Of a stretch of DNA of 64,000 bases, positions 1 through 9,019 are shown in pieces. A program made the translations under genes and the position numbers. Numbering within the stretch: the first letter of the stretch is position 1; each line of letters starts with the position of its first letter. Source of the stretch: CAVXJN01 sp963762165 (lineage in GTDB: Bacteria; Pseudomonadota; Gammaproteobacteria; JASBUN01); contig CAVXJN010000001.1 in assembly GCA_963762165.1 (NCBI GenBank), forward strand, positions 682,001 to 746,000. The letters run 5' to 3'. The notes under the pieces were generated by a model. The model saw nothing but the letters and a program-made list of their open reading frames with translations, was not told the origin of the DNA and did not search any database.

Positions 1-1387
1 CCGGGGTCCAGATGACACGATATCCCGACTCCCGCACTTTCAGACACAGGTCGATATCGTTGTACATCACCGCAAGGTTGCGTTCATCCAGCCCGCCCAC
101 CTCCTCGTACACCGATTTCCGCACCATCAGACACGCGCCCGTTACCGCGGAAAATTCTTGTGCGACCTGAGCGCGGTTCATATATCCCGGAATTTCCATG
201 GGCGCCCCCAGGTACGGATGCTCCGCCACACCGTTTGCGCCCATTCCCAGTATTACGCCCGCGTGCTGCAGCTTTCGGTCCTGAAAAATCAACCGCGCCC
301 CGACCACGCCGACATCGCGCCGCTGTGCCTGCGCGAGCAGTTCGTCGAGCCATTCGTCATGCAGAATTTCGGTATCGTTATTGAGCAGGAGCAGATATTC
401 GCCGCGGGCCTGCCGGGCAGCGGCGTTATTGATCGCTGAAAAGTTATACGGACGCGGATAATCCAACACGCGCACGCGCGGATCCTGCGCCGCGTCGGCC
501 AGAAATGCGCGCGCGTCGGCATCGGTGGTGCCATTGTCCATTACCAGCACTTCGAAGTTGGCGTAGCGCGTAGCGGACAGCAGGCTCGTGAGACAAGGAC
601 GAATGTAACCCGGCCGGTCTTTGGTTGGGATAATGACACTGACCAGCGGCGCACCGTGATGCCGATAGCGCACCGCCACGGTACCGAGCACGGCGCCCGG
701 CTCCACTTGGGCTTCGATCCCTGCTCGGTGCAGATGCGATGCGACCACATGCAGCGCCTGCGCTGCGACACCTGGCTTGCTGACCACGGACTGCCACGTT
801 TCGCGGTGCGCGCTCAATAACCTTGGGATGTGCCCCACCGCTCGATCGCCGGACATTTCCCAGGCGGCGAAGGCCAGTTCCTGGATGAGTAGCGGCACCA
901 CGGTGGATCGGAGCTCTGCGGTTGTCAGCAGATCGCGATGCACCAGCGCAACGCCACCTAGGTAAGGTTCGGCACGCAGTAGTTCGAGATTGAAGTCCGG
1001 TTTGAGGTATGCCGGCTTCGCTGCCCCGGCTTCGATGGACGCTGCATCCACATAGACCATTCGCCACTCGCGATGGTCCGCGACTGCTTTGGCAAAGTAC
1101 CCAAGGGCGCCCGGATCAAGCACCGTTCCCGGTTCGCAAAGCAGCAACCAGTCGGTTTCACCACCGGCGGCCATAGCAGCAAGTTCCGCGCCGGGCGATT
1201 GCATACTCTGCCGCCAAGCCAGAACCGGCAGCTCGTCGAACAGTGGATTCGGAGACGGGCGATCGGCGACGACCGAGAAGCGCCAGTGGGCGTAAGTCTG
1301 CGCGGCCAGGGTATCGATAGTCTCCGCAATGCGCGAATCGTCGTCGGTATCGACCACCGTGATCACGTGGATGCTCGCGGCTCCCAT
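1..1387 (-). CDS. GT2-family glycosyltransferase, C-terminus cut off by the window edge
   Basis: Reading the minus strand from ATG at 1387 gives one uninterrupted frame to base 1, so the gene continues outside the window. Residues 1 to about 215 form a degenerate glycosyltransferase-like or linker domain. After that a typical GT-A/GT2 core is visible: VSVIIPTKDRPGYIRP, a VMDNGTTD motif, and LLLLNNDTEI, where the NND is the DXD-type nucleotide-sugar/metal site, followed by GARLIFQDRKLQHAGV and GLDERNLAVMYNDIDLCL. This arrangement is common in large O-antigen or flagellin glycan transferases. GGAG lies about 9 bases before the ATG. It follows the sulfotransferase gene on the same strand with 46 bases between, so it is probably co-transcribed. 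The sugar donor and acceptor cannot be told from sequence. Confidence 0.88.
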   Translation of the reverse strand, partial: MGAASIHVITVVDTDDDSRIAETIDTLAAQTYAHWRFSVVADRPSPNPLFDELPVLAWRQSMQSPGAELAAMAAGGETDWLLLCEPGTVLDPGALGYFAKAVADHREWRMVYVDAASIEAGAAKPAYLKPDFNLELLRAEPYLGGVALVHRDLLTTAELRSTVVPLLIQELAFAAWEMSGDRAVGHIPRLLSAHRETWQSVVSKPGVAAQALHVVASHLHRAGIEAQVEPGAVLGTVAVRYRHHGAPLVSVIIPTKDRPGYIRPCLTSLLSATRYANFEVLVMDNGTTDADARAFLADAAQDPRVRVLDYPRPYNFSAINNAAARQARGEYLLLLNNDTEILHDEWLDELLAQAQRRDVGVVGARLIFQDRKLQHAGVILGMGANGVAEHPYLGAPMEIPGYMNRAQVAQEFSAVTGACLMVRKSVYEEVGGLDERNLAVMYNDIDLCLKVRESGYRVIWTP

Positions 1388-1433
1388 TAATTCAACTCCG
1401 GAACGCCGGTCGCCAGCGACTGCCGGCCGCGGA

Positions 1434-2975
1434 TCAGGCCAGGCATTGGCTCACCTCACGCAACCGTTTGCGGTACCAGTCGTTGTCCGGTTCCAGCTCG
1501 CACGCGCGTGCGTATTCGTGTACCGCCGCTTCGTACATGCCCAACTTCGCGAGCACGCGACCCCGGCTCGCGCGGATATCGGCACGCCCCGGATTCAGGT
1601 CCACTGCCCGATCCAATGCGGACCTCGCGTCTTCGATACGACCGATCTTGAGAAATGCCATCGCCGCCTGGAGCCAATGATGGGCCGCGCCCGAAGACGG
1701 CAACCTCGCCGCCTCGACATAGGCACTGGCTGCGCGGCCGGTCTGTCCAAGCTTCATCAAGGTTTCGGCCAAGGAACCGCGATGTGCCGCTTCGCTCGGT
1801 GACCGTGCGATCGCCTCCTCCAAAGCATCTACCGCCTCCTGGTGGCGCCCCGTCTGTACCAGGGCGGCGGCGAGATTGTGCCACCCCCACGCTTGCTCCG
1901 GACGACGCTGAACCGCCTCCGCGAATGCCTCGCATGCCAGCTCGTGAAGGCCGAGTTCGGCATATCGCCGGCCTTGCTCGCCCGCGCCGGTGAATTGACC
2001 GGATACGATGTTGCGGGCAAGATTCGAAGCCCTGCTTTCACGGTCCGAGCGATCGTCTGGTTTAGCTATCAGATCGCTCGCAAGCGTCAGCGCCTCACAA
2101 TTGATTTCCGTCGCCCGCGCCGCAAGCTTCGCCCACGGATTGAAAAAATTCATGGCGCTGCGCCACTGCGCACAGGCGGATGCCAGCGCCGACGAGTCGT
2201 TGGTTTCGGCCGCGCGACGCAATTCGGCATATGCGTGCGCAACGATGGGGTTACCGGTCACCGAATTCTGCTCGGGCCGCTGATTCCAGAGCTCGGGACG
2301 GATGGATGTGAGCGCGTGCTGCGTCCGCTCCTCAGGTATGGCGTCGAGATGGTTTCGCTCCAACAGCGACGACAGCGCATGCAGCTGCTTGCGGGGCTCT
2401 GAAAACCAGCGCTCGTACTCGATCACGCCGGCGATGTCCTGCCCCAGTTCGGCAATCGCGTCGGCATAATGGATGAGCCATAACAACTCCGCATGCTCGG
2501 CATCGATTCCGTCGCGTCGCGTCAGAGACGCGGCAACTGCAGCCGGATTTCGAAATGCAAGCAGCCACACGGGAGTGATCGACAATTCCGCGAATATGTC
2601 CTTCCATAGCGGCACCATGCGCATCGCGTGCGGATCCTTGAATCCCCACAATGCAGGACCTTTCGCGAGTTCCGCTGCCACCGTTTTCTTTAACGAGTCC
2701 CGAAGCGGCGCGACCCTGGCTTCGCGCCACCAGTTGTCCGGATACGGGAGTACGCCGGTGGGCGTCATGGGCAGCCGCGCCATTAGGCGATTGATGTGAA
2801 TACCGGTGCGCACGATCGCGCGGTGCTCCCACAGGCCGAGCGGATTATCTTCGCGCCCTTGCAGGAGATCGTCACCGAACTCCACACCCAACGAACTCAA
2901 CACGTTGCCGGCCAGAGACGTTCCCGAGCGGTGCATCCCCAGTACCACCAGGACTTTGTGGGTAGTTTGCCCCAT
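1434..2975 (-). CDS. Sulfotransferase domain fused to C-terminal TPR repeats
   Basis: The 513-residue product starts MGQTTHKVLVVLG; the frame stays open further upstream but that stretch has no coding character, and the ATG at 2975 sits 5 bases after the upstream gene's stop. Residues 8-25 hold GMHRSGTSL, the PAPS 5'-phosphosulfate-binding loop of sulfotransferases, and AFRNPAAVAASL resembles the 3'-phosphate-binding region. The last ~150 residues form about four TPR units (AWGWHNLAAALVQTGRHQEA and similar). Bacterial proteins of this type transfer sulfate to glycans or act within glycan-synthesis clusters. The fusion to TPRs and position among glycosyltransferases after flgL suggest modification of a flagellin or surface glycan. 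The acceptor is unknown. Confidence 0.85.
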   Translation of the reverse strand: MGQTTHKVLVVLGMHRSGTSLAGNVLSSLGVEFGDDLLQGREDNPLGLWEHRAIVRTGIHINRLMARLPMTPTGVLPYPDNWWREARVAPLRDSLKKTVAAELAKGPALWGFKDPHAMRMVPLWKDIFAELSITPVWLLAFRNPAAVAASLTRRDGIDAEHAELLWLIHYADAIAELGQDIAGVIEYERWFSEPRKQLHALSSLLERNHLDAIPEERTQHALTSIRPELWNQRPEQNSVTGNPIVAHAYAELRRAAETNDSSALASACAQWRSAMNFFNPWAKLAARATEINCEALTLASDLIAKPDDRSDRESRASNLARNIVSGQFTGAGEQGRRYAELGLHELACEAFAEAVQRRPEQAWGWHNLAAALVQTGRHQEAVDALEEAIARSPSEAAHRGSLAETLMKLGQTGRAASAYVEAARLPSSGAAHHWLQAAMAFLKIGRIEDARSALDRAVDLNPGRADIRASRGRVLAKLGMYEAAVHEYARACELEPDNDWYRKRLREVSQCLA

Positions 2976-2980
2976 GGTCG

Positions 2981-5428
2981 CTAGGCGCGTTTGCCTGCCG
3001 CAGTCGCCGCTGCCGGTGCCGCTGCGTGGCCTCCGCTTCCCATAGCCGCGCCTTGCACAACGTACGCCTGCAGTTCCCGCGCTTGTGCAACCGCACCGAA
3101 ATGTGCTGCCGATGCCGCCACGTCCAAGGCGTCGTTCACCAATTGCAGCGCCGGCCCCCATCTGCCGATATCCGCCAGCAATTTAGCAGTGTTCAACAGT
3201 ACCTCGAGGATCAGAGGTGTCTGTCCTGAAAGTTGCGCGGCGTCCATCGCTTCCTTGAACAACTGCATCGACCCGTCCGTATCGCCGCGCAATCCGACGG
3301 TTCTGGCAGCGCGGATCGAAGCCTTGACGTCGACCGCCACCGCGGATGCGCGTATGTCGGTGAGCCCGCCCCGGTGCACATTCTGGCCGTGGGCCAGCAG
3401 GATGATGTCCCGCAGCGACTCCGGCACCGCCTGCAGATAGGGTTTCAAGCTGTTGAGGTGGAACCGGTAGGAATTGCGAGTGCGTCGCTCGCGCCCCACT
3501 TCCGACTGCCGGTACCAGAACAGCGCCTCAGGCACGACTTCCAACCGGTAACCGGCTACTACCGCCCGAGCCAGCAATTCCCAGTCCTCATGCCCGATTC
3601 CGTATTCCTCCCCGAAACCGCCAAGCGCACGAAACACGCTGGTTCTGAACAACGCGTTGGTATCGCCGAAGCAATTCCTGAACAGACCAACCGGCGCGCA
3701 TCCCCCAAGGAACAACCACCGCCTGCCGGCCCCGGACGGAACCGGGGCCCCATCGCCGGCGAATGTTTCCATACAGCATGTGAGAACGTCGGCGCCGGAG
3801 TTCGTCGCGGCTTTCACGAAGGTCGAGATTTCGTGCGGCATGGCGCAATTGTCGTCGTCCATAAACAGCAGGTATTCGCCGGACGCCACTTGAGCGGCGC
3901 TGTTGCGTGCCGCGCCGCGAAAACGGTTTTTCTCGCGCAGCAGCTTCCAGCTCCGGGTGTGAAACTCCGTTTCCAGAGAATCGAGAAACTGCAACGCGGC
4001 AGGATCGGTACTTCCGTCATCCACCAGAACGACTTCGAAATTGTCGTAATCCTGGCACCGCAGTGAATCGATGGCATGACGCAGATAATTGGGACGATTG
4101 AAGTGCAACAAGCACACGCTGACCCGCGGCGAGGAACCCGGCGTCTGCCGTGTAGATGGCGCGATCCGTACCGTCCCATGCCAATCGATCCAGCCTTCAC
4201 AGGTGGCACGAGACGAGACCGCCTGCGCCGCCGGCCGCAGTCCTGTGCGGGCGAGATCAGTCAATCGACGGGCCAGCGCCTCGTCTTTGGGTTCAAAGCA
4301 CACCCGCTGCCGGTCGTCGGCCGCGATCAGTTCCGCGATACCGCCGACGTCGCACGCAATGACGGAGATCCCATGGCCGAGACATTCCAGCACCGTGAAC
4401 GGCGAGTTGTCGGTCAACGACGGGATTACCGCCAGGCGACCGGGTTCACGCAAATAGGCGATGGCCTGGCGGTGATCGAAGTCGGAAATCATCTCGACAT
4501 TCCATGGCCAGGCCGGCGCGCGCTGCATCACGAAATCCTTGCCGGATACACGCTCCATGTCACCGGACTTGCCCAGAAAAGTGACGGTGAATGCAGCGCC
4601 GGGGGTTTCTTTTCCTTGCGCCAAACGATCCAACGCACCGCAAAACAGTTCCAGCCCTTTGCGTTTTTCCAATCGACCGAAGAACACCACCTCCCGCAGA
4701 CGCGCTTCCTGCTCTTGAGCAGGAGCAGCGGCATGTTCGCCGAGCAGGACATTTTGGTGCACAAAGGAACGCGCCGGCAGCTTCCATCCGCAGCCGCGCA
4801 TCCATTCCAACATGAAGCGACTTGGACTTATGACCACGTCGGCGGCTTCCACTGCCCTGCGCTCCATGAATTCCGTTTCCAGTTGATCGGTCGTCGACGG
4901 GAAAGATTCATTGCCCATGCGATTCCAGGATCGCGGACCGTGGGTGCCGATGCATAACAGCGTATCGGCGAATGCCAACCCCTGACGCTTGGCAAGGCAC
5001 GAGTAATAGGCGCGCCCCTGCCAGTCCGGAAAGTGGACGATGTCGAATGAGTGCTGTTTCAGCCACTCGTAAATGCTGTAGCTGACGACCAGAGCTCGGC
5101 TGGCGCCCACCTCGCCCTCCGGCGCCGGAAGCGCTACGAAGTGAACGCCCAGCCGCGCGTAATAATCAATCCAGTGATCGATCGATTCGCTCTCGCATAC
5201 CTGGCTGGCGGTGTACAGAACGGTCACATCGTGGCCGGCCGCGGCCAGCACCTGTGCGAGACCGCTGTAGGCGGTGCCGATACCGCCATTGCGCACCGGG
5301 CCGACGATATCATCGGTGGCAATACAAATACGCCGGCGCGCAGCCGACGACTCGCGGAGATCCTCGGACAATGACCGAATTCCACCGCTACTCGCGGATA
5401 ATGTGGATCGCGTTCCGTTTGTGGTCAT
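2981..5428 (-). CDS. Bifunctional glycosyltransferase, GT4 domain then GT2 domain
   Basis: 815 residues. Residues ~33-400 are a GT-B/GT4 transferase: CIATDDIVGPVRNGGIGTA at the N-terminus (glycogen-synthase-like GGIG), VVFFGRLEKRKGLELF, and the PSLTDNSPFTVLECLGHG block carrying the conserved acidic donor-site residue. Residues ~434-650 are a GT-A/GT2 transferase: SVCLLHFNRPNYLRHAIDSL, VLVDDGSTD, and LLFMDDDN as the DXD site. Residues 660-790 are helical and TPR-like. AAGGGA precedes the ATG. Two transferases in one chain may add two sugars in succession. It lies between the sulfoquinovose synthase and sulfotransferase genes on the same strand. The sugars are unknown. Confidence 0.88.
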   Translation of the reverse strand: MTTNGTRSTLSASSGGIRSLSEDLRESSAARRRICIATDDIVGPVRNGGIGTAYSGLAQVLAAAGHDVTVLYTASQVCESESIDHWIDYYARLGVHFVALPAPEGEVGASRALVVSYSIYEWLKQHSFDIVHFPDWQGRAYYSCLAKRQGLAFADTLLCIGTHGPRSWNRMGNESFPSTTDQLETEFMERRAVEAADVVISPSRFMLEWMRGCGWKLPARSFVHQNVLLGEHAAAPAQEQEARLREVVFFGRLEKRKGLELFCGALDRLAQGKETPGAAFTVTFLGKSGDMERVSGKDFVMQRAPAWPWNVEMISDFDHRQAIAYLREPGRLAVIPSLTDNSPFTVLECLGHGISVIACDVGGIAELIAADDRQRVCFEPKDEALARRLTDLARTGLRPAAQAVSSRATCEGWIDWHGTVRIAPSTRQTPGSSPRVSVCLLHFNRPNYLRHAIDSLRCQDYDNFEVVLVDDGSTDPAALQFLDSLETEFHTRSWKLLREKNRFRGAARNSAAQVASGEYLLFMDDDNCAMPHEISTFVKAATNSGADVLTCCMETFAGDGAPVPSGAGRRWLFLGGCAPVGLFRNCFGDTNALFRTSVFRALGGFGEEYGIGHEDWELLARAVVAGYRLEVVPEALFWYRQSEVGRERRTRNSYRFHLNSLKPYLQAVPESLRDIILLAHGQNVHRGGLTDIRASAVAVDVKASIRAARTVGLRGDTDGSMQLFKEAMDAAQLSGQTPLILEVLLNTAKLLADIGRWGPALQLVNDALDVAASAAHFGAVAQARELQAYVVQGAAMGSGGHAAAPAAATAAGKRA

Positions 5429-5557
5429 CGGTGTCCCTTCAGCAACTTATTGTTCGTTTCGAATCGCAGCCGCTCGACCGACTCGCGCAGTGGGCGGTAG
5501 CACGCGAGCACGAACGAACAACGAATATTGCAAAAATAAATTCGCTTTTGCGCGCCG

Positions 5558-6781
5558 CTACGCCTTAGCCGCGGAAATGGCCGCGTCGTCTGTGGCGCGT
5601 GTCGACTCGGGCGCGTTGGCCGACGTCCAATACGACTTGCACAGAATTTTCGAAGTGTCGCAACGCGCGGCGTACTTCTTGGCAATCTCGTGCACCTCGA
5701 GGAGCAATCCCTCCTGAAGCGTCGTAGGCTTCAGGCCCATATCGAGGAAGCACTTGTTTTCCACGTGCAGTTCGTTTTCATCCGCTTCTTTTCTCGGATT
5801 CTTCAAGTGTTTCACTTCGCTCCCGATCAATCCGGCAACCAGATGGGCCAAGTCGCGCACTCGGTGGGTCTCGGTCATTTGATTAAGAATCTTGACCTTT
5901 TCACCACGACCCGGCGGGTTTTCCAGCGCAAGCTGGATGCACTTGACCGTATCGGAGATATGAATGAATGCCCGTGTCTGGCCACCCGTTCCGTGCACGG
6001 TCAACGGATGACCAATGGCGGCCTGCATCAGAAAGCGATTCAGAACGGTGCCGTAGTCGCCGTCATAATCGAACCGGTTCATCAACCGCGGATCGAGCTT
6101 GCACTCGGGGGTATTAGTTCCCCAAACGATGCCCTGGTGTAAATCCGTGACCCGCACGCCGTCGTTGCGGCTATAGAATTCAAAGAACAATTGATCTTGC
6201 GTCTTGGTCATGTGATAGACACTGCCAGGACTGACGGGGTAGAGAATTTCCTTTTCTATCGTTGCACCATCGTCGGCGGCAAGGTGGACTTTGAGATAGC
6301 CCTCGGGAATACGCATGCCGCTGGTGCCGTAGCCGTACACGCCCATGGTGCCCAAATGCACCAGATGAATGTCCAATCCGGATTCGACGATCGCGCAAAG
6401 CGTATTGTGGGTGGCGTTCAGGTTGTTATCGACGGTATAGGTCTTCTCGCGCGGTCCTTTCATGGAATACGGGGCGGAGCGCTGCTCCGCGAAGTGCACG
6501 ATTGCGTCCGGTCGCTCTTCGCGCATCAGGTCCAACAAGCGTTGGTACTGCTCAGCGACATTGAGTTTCGCGAACCGGATCGACTTCCCGGTCAGCTCTC
6601 GCCAAGCGCCCAAGCGCGCTCCCAACGGCACGATCGGGGTCAGTGAGTCGACTTCGAGGTCGATATCGATCTTGCGGCGGGACAGGTTGTCGATCAGAAC
6701 GATCTCATGGCCGAGCTGCGAAAGATGGAGACACGTGGGCCAGCCGCAAAAGCCATCTCCGCCGAGAACGAATATCTTCAT
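5558..6781 (-). CDS. sqdB: UDP-sulfoquinovose synthase (SQD1/SqdB family)
   Basis: 407 residues of an extended short-chain dehydrogenase. The NAD-binding loop is GGDGFCGWPT (residues 7-16). The signature blocks of plant SQD1 are present as remembered: VHFAEQRSAPYSM, VHLGTMGVYG with Thr145 at the same position as the SQD1 catalytic threonine, Tyr189-His-Met-Thr-Lys193 as the YxxxK pair, VTDLHQGIVWG, TALNRF-like TVLNRFLMQAAIGHPLTVHG and GGQTRAFIHI. The C-terminal RCDTSKI block also corresponds. The enzyme makes UDP-sulfoquinovose from UDP-glucose and sulfite. No obvious SQDG synthase (SqdX/SqdD) is next to it; the neighbours are glycan transferases and a sulfotransferase, so the product may go into a surface or flagellar glycan. 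ATG at 6781 follows GAGGAA. Confidence 0.93.
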   Translation of the reverse strand: MKIFVLGGDGFCGWPTCLHLSQLGHEIVLIDNLSRRKIDIDLEVDSLTPIVPLGARLGAWRELTGKSIRFAKLNVAEQYQRLLDLMREERPDAIVHFAEQRSAPYSMKGPREKTYTVDNNLNATHNTLCAIVESGLDIHLVHLGTMGVYGYGTSGMRIPEGYLKVHLAADDGATIEKEILYPVSPGSVYHMTKTQDQLFFEFYSRNDGVRVTDLHQGIVWGTNTPECKLDPRLMNRFDYDGDYGTVLNRFLMQAAIGHPLTVHGTGGQTRAFIHISDTVKCIQLALENPPGRGEKVKILNQMTETHRVRDLAHLVAGLIGSEVKHLKNPRKEADENELHVENKCFLDMGLKPTTLQEGLLLEVHEIAKKYAARCDTSKILCKSYWTSANAPESTRATDDAAISAAKA

Positions 6782-6849
6782 TGCGATTCCTCATATTGCG
6801 GAGCGCCGACTTTCGCGTGGCAGCCCCAAGACGCAGTGTCTGAGGAAAA

Positions 6850-6864
6850 GCAAAATCCGCACCA
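6850..6864 (-). promoter_or_regulatory. Possible weak -24/-12 (sigma-54) site before sqdB
   Basis: On the minus strand TGGTGCGGATTTTGC has GG and GC separated by exactly 10 bases and a good TTTGC -12 element, but the -24 box is TGGTGC instead of TGGCAC. It lies about 70 bases before the sqdB start. The two strong -24/-12 sites of this window make the idea reasonable, but one degenerate match in an intergenic region can be chance. Confidence 0.3.
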
Positions 6865-7007
6865 ACTCGCGGAATCTGTACTACTTTGTTATATAGGGAT
6901 TTTTCTACGCCCAACTGCGGCCCGGACTGTCAAAAGACCGTCACTCTTGGAGCGAATGTCGGCAGAACCTTGGCAGGCGAACACCTCGGCCGCAACGGGA
7001 GGCGGAT

Positions 7008-8861
7008 TCAGTTCCCCACAGCACGACGGTCGCTGGCATCCGCCAACAACCCCGCGGTTTCGTGTTCGCCCATCTCCTGCAGCACTACAACCAAGTTCCG
7101 TAGCGTATCCGGGTGGGCCGGGTCGCGCTCCATGGCGCGCCGCAGATATGTCAGCGTCTGTGCGCGGTTACCGGCCTGCCAAGACAGAACCCCTAGATTA
7201 TTGAGCGCATCCACGTGTCCCGGGGACAATTCCAGCGCATGTTCGAATGCCCGGCGCGCACCGTCCATGTCGCCGCGCGCGAAACATGCCTCACCCGACG
7301 CCGTAGCGGCAGCCTCGGGGGACGTGTCGCCCTCCGTCAGCGTGCGCAGCCGATGTTCAATTTCTGGATCACAGGCAAAATCCTCCAGATAGCTCTGATA
7401 GAGCGCCACGGCGTCAGACGTACGTCCGTTCTCGGCCAGCACATGGCCCGCGTTCAACACCAAGTTGCGGTCGTCGGGCGCGTATTCCAATCCCTTGCCG
7501 AAAAACATCAACCCTTGCGCGGCGTCGCCTTTCGCCCATAGGCACACGCCCATGTCGTTCAGACACTCCGTGTCGTGCGGAGATTGTTGCAGTGCGCGCT
7601 CAAAGCAGGTGTGGGCCGCGTCGAAATCGCCGGCGTCAAAATACAGTTCGCCTTCCCGTTGCCAATTCCGTGTGCCGGGGTGCATGTCTCCGTGTGCGCT
7701 CGCTGCTGTATCCCGAACGCCTGCTTGGGCTACAGCGTCGTCTTCATTCGACAGACTTGCCAGGTTGTCGCGCGCCGCGGCGCACTCGGAATCGAGTTCC
7801 AGCACTGCATCGAAGCATTGCGTAGCGGCATCGGTTTGACCTTGCTCAGCGAGGATCACGCCGAGATTGTTCAGTGCGTCCACATGCCGTGGTGCAATCT
7901 TCAAAGCCTGTATGAAACGCTGTCCCGCCTGTACCCGCTTGCCGCTCGCGTATAGTTGCTCACCTTGTTCGACTAGCTCGGCCGCGGACGTCGCCGGCTC
8001 GACGACCTGCTGGTCGACCCCCGTATCCGATCGCGGCGCGGAATGATCGGCAGTTTCCCGGTCGGCGAATTCTCGTTTGGTGAAAGTACTGAGTTCAGCG
8101 GACAGGTCATGAATCGCGGCTTCGATTCGAGTGATGCGGTCTTCCAAGTTTCGCCCCTGTTCGTCGAACGGCTGCGCGTGCGCACGTGAGGCCACCGCGG
8201 GATATGCCGCCAGGGCGCGTTCGACATCGTCGAAGAGGTCACGGCGGTGGTTACAATTGAGTGCCGCCAGGGTCGAATGCGGATTGGTTTTCATGCGCCG
8301 GTACAGCGTCTTCAGAATGCCATCAACGACCGGAGTTTCACTGACCAGTTTCGCGACGCGGCCAAACATGTCGGGCAGGAGATCGGCGCTCGGCTTGGTC
8401 ATGATGGCGGTCACCCCGTCCCATAACGGTAACGGGTTCTGCAAAGCGTCCAAGGTGTACGGATCCGCATCGCGCGCGTGCAGGCTTCCGTGTAGCACGC
8501 GCTGCGTCAGCGCGTGCTTTTCCCAGTTGAACAACACCGAAACGCACAGGGCGTTGCGCTGTTCGACGGGATCGGCGTAGTCGGCAAACATGTCGCAAAT
8601 CGAAATTAACCAGGCGGAGTCCAGATCACGCAGGATCGCGTCCAGATTGTCCTCCACTTCGGACCGAAACAGCTCCCAATCCCCATGGGTCCCGCGCCTC
8701 AAACGAATGATTCTGTGAGTGACGCGAGCGTACAAACAGGGTACCTCGGCTGCCAAATCCGTGGGGGCGGTGGTGCTTGGCTCGCGCGTTTCGGCCATCG
8801 TCGACACACAATCGGCGAGCGTGCGATGGGCGGGAACTGCGCACAGTTTGTGGTCCTTCAT
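7008..8861 (-). CDS. TPR-repeat protein downstream of flgL
   Basis: 617 residues from the ATG at 8861, which is preceded by GGAGAA; the frame extends 13 codons upstream without a ribosome site. Residues 1 to ~220 are unrecognised and mostly helical. A short coiled-coil stretch (LEDRITRIEAAIHDLSAEL) follows. Residues ~270 to the end contain at least seven TPR units in three groups, each with the ALNNLGV-type A helix and A/L/P-spaced pattern. It is soluble, with no signal peptide. TPR proteins beside flagellin glycan enzymes often serve as glycosyltransferase partners or flagellin-binding scaffolds; this role is inferred from position only. It is 158 bases after flgL and may be read from the flagellar operon. 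Confidence 0.82.
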   Translation of the reverse strand: MKDHKLCAVPAHRTLADCVSTMAETREPSTTAPTDLAAEVPCLYARVTHRIIRLRRGTHGDWELFRSEVEDNLDAILRDLDSAWLISICDMFADYADPVEQRNALCVSVLFNWEKHALTQRVLHGSLHARDADPYTLDALQNPLPLWDGVTAIMTKPSADLLPDMFGRVAKLVSETPVVDGILKTLYRRMKTNPHSTLAALNCNHRRDLFDDVERALAAYPAVASRAHAQPFDEQGRNLEDRITRIEAAIHDLSAELSTFTKREFADRETADHSAPRSDTGVDQQVVEPATSAAELVEQGEQLYASGKRVQAGQRFIQALKIAPRHVDALNNLGVILAEQGQTDAATQCFDAVLELDSECAAARDNLASLSNEDDAVAQAGVRDTAASAHGDMHPGTRNWQREGELYFDAGDFDAAHTCFERALQQSPHDTECLNDMGVCLWAKGDAAQGLMFFGKGLEYAPDDRNLVLNAGHVLAENGRTSDAVALYQSYLEDFACDPEIEHRLRTLTEGDTSPEAAATASGEACFARGDMDGARRAFEHALELSPGHVDALNNLGVLSWQAGNRAQTLTYLRRAMERDPAHPDTLRNLVVVLQEMGEHETAGLLADASDRRAVGN

Positions 8862-9019
8862 TGCGTTCTCCGGTGCCGTGCCGCTAGTTGCGCGCACCAA
8901 GCGGAAAATACGTCCTTCGCTTCAAAGCGCAGACGTGCGAGGTTGAATGCAAATCGAATCCGATGCGGCCCTGAATCATCGAAAGATTCGAAGCCCACGG
9001 GACGTTATCGTGACTCGCG

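Noticed and set aside
2976..3161. N-terminal extension of the sulfotransferase to 575 residues
   Set aside because: It overlaps the end of the upstream glycosyltransferase and is Arg/Gly/Ser-rich without family similarity; the ATG at 2975 gives a standard start.
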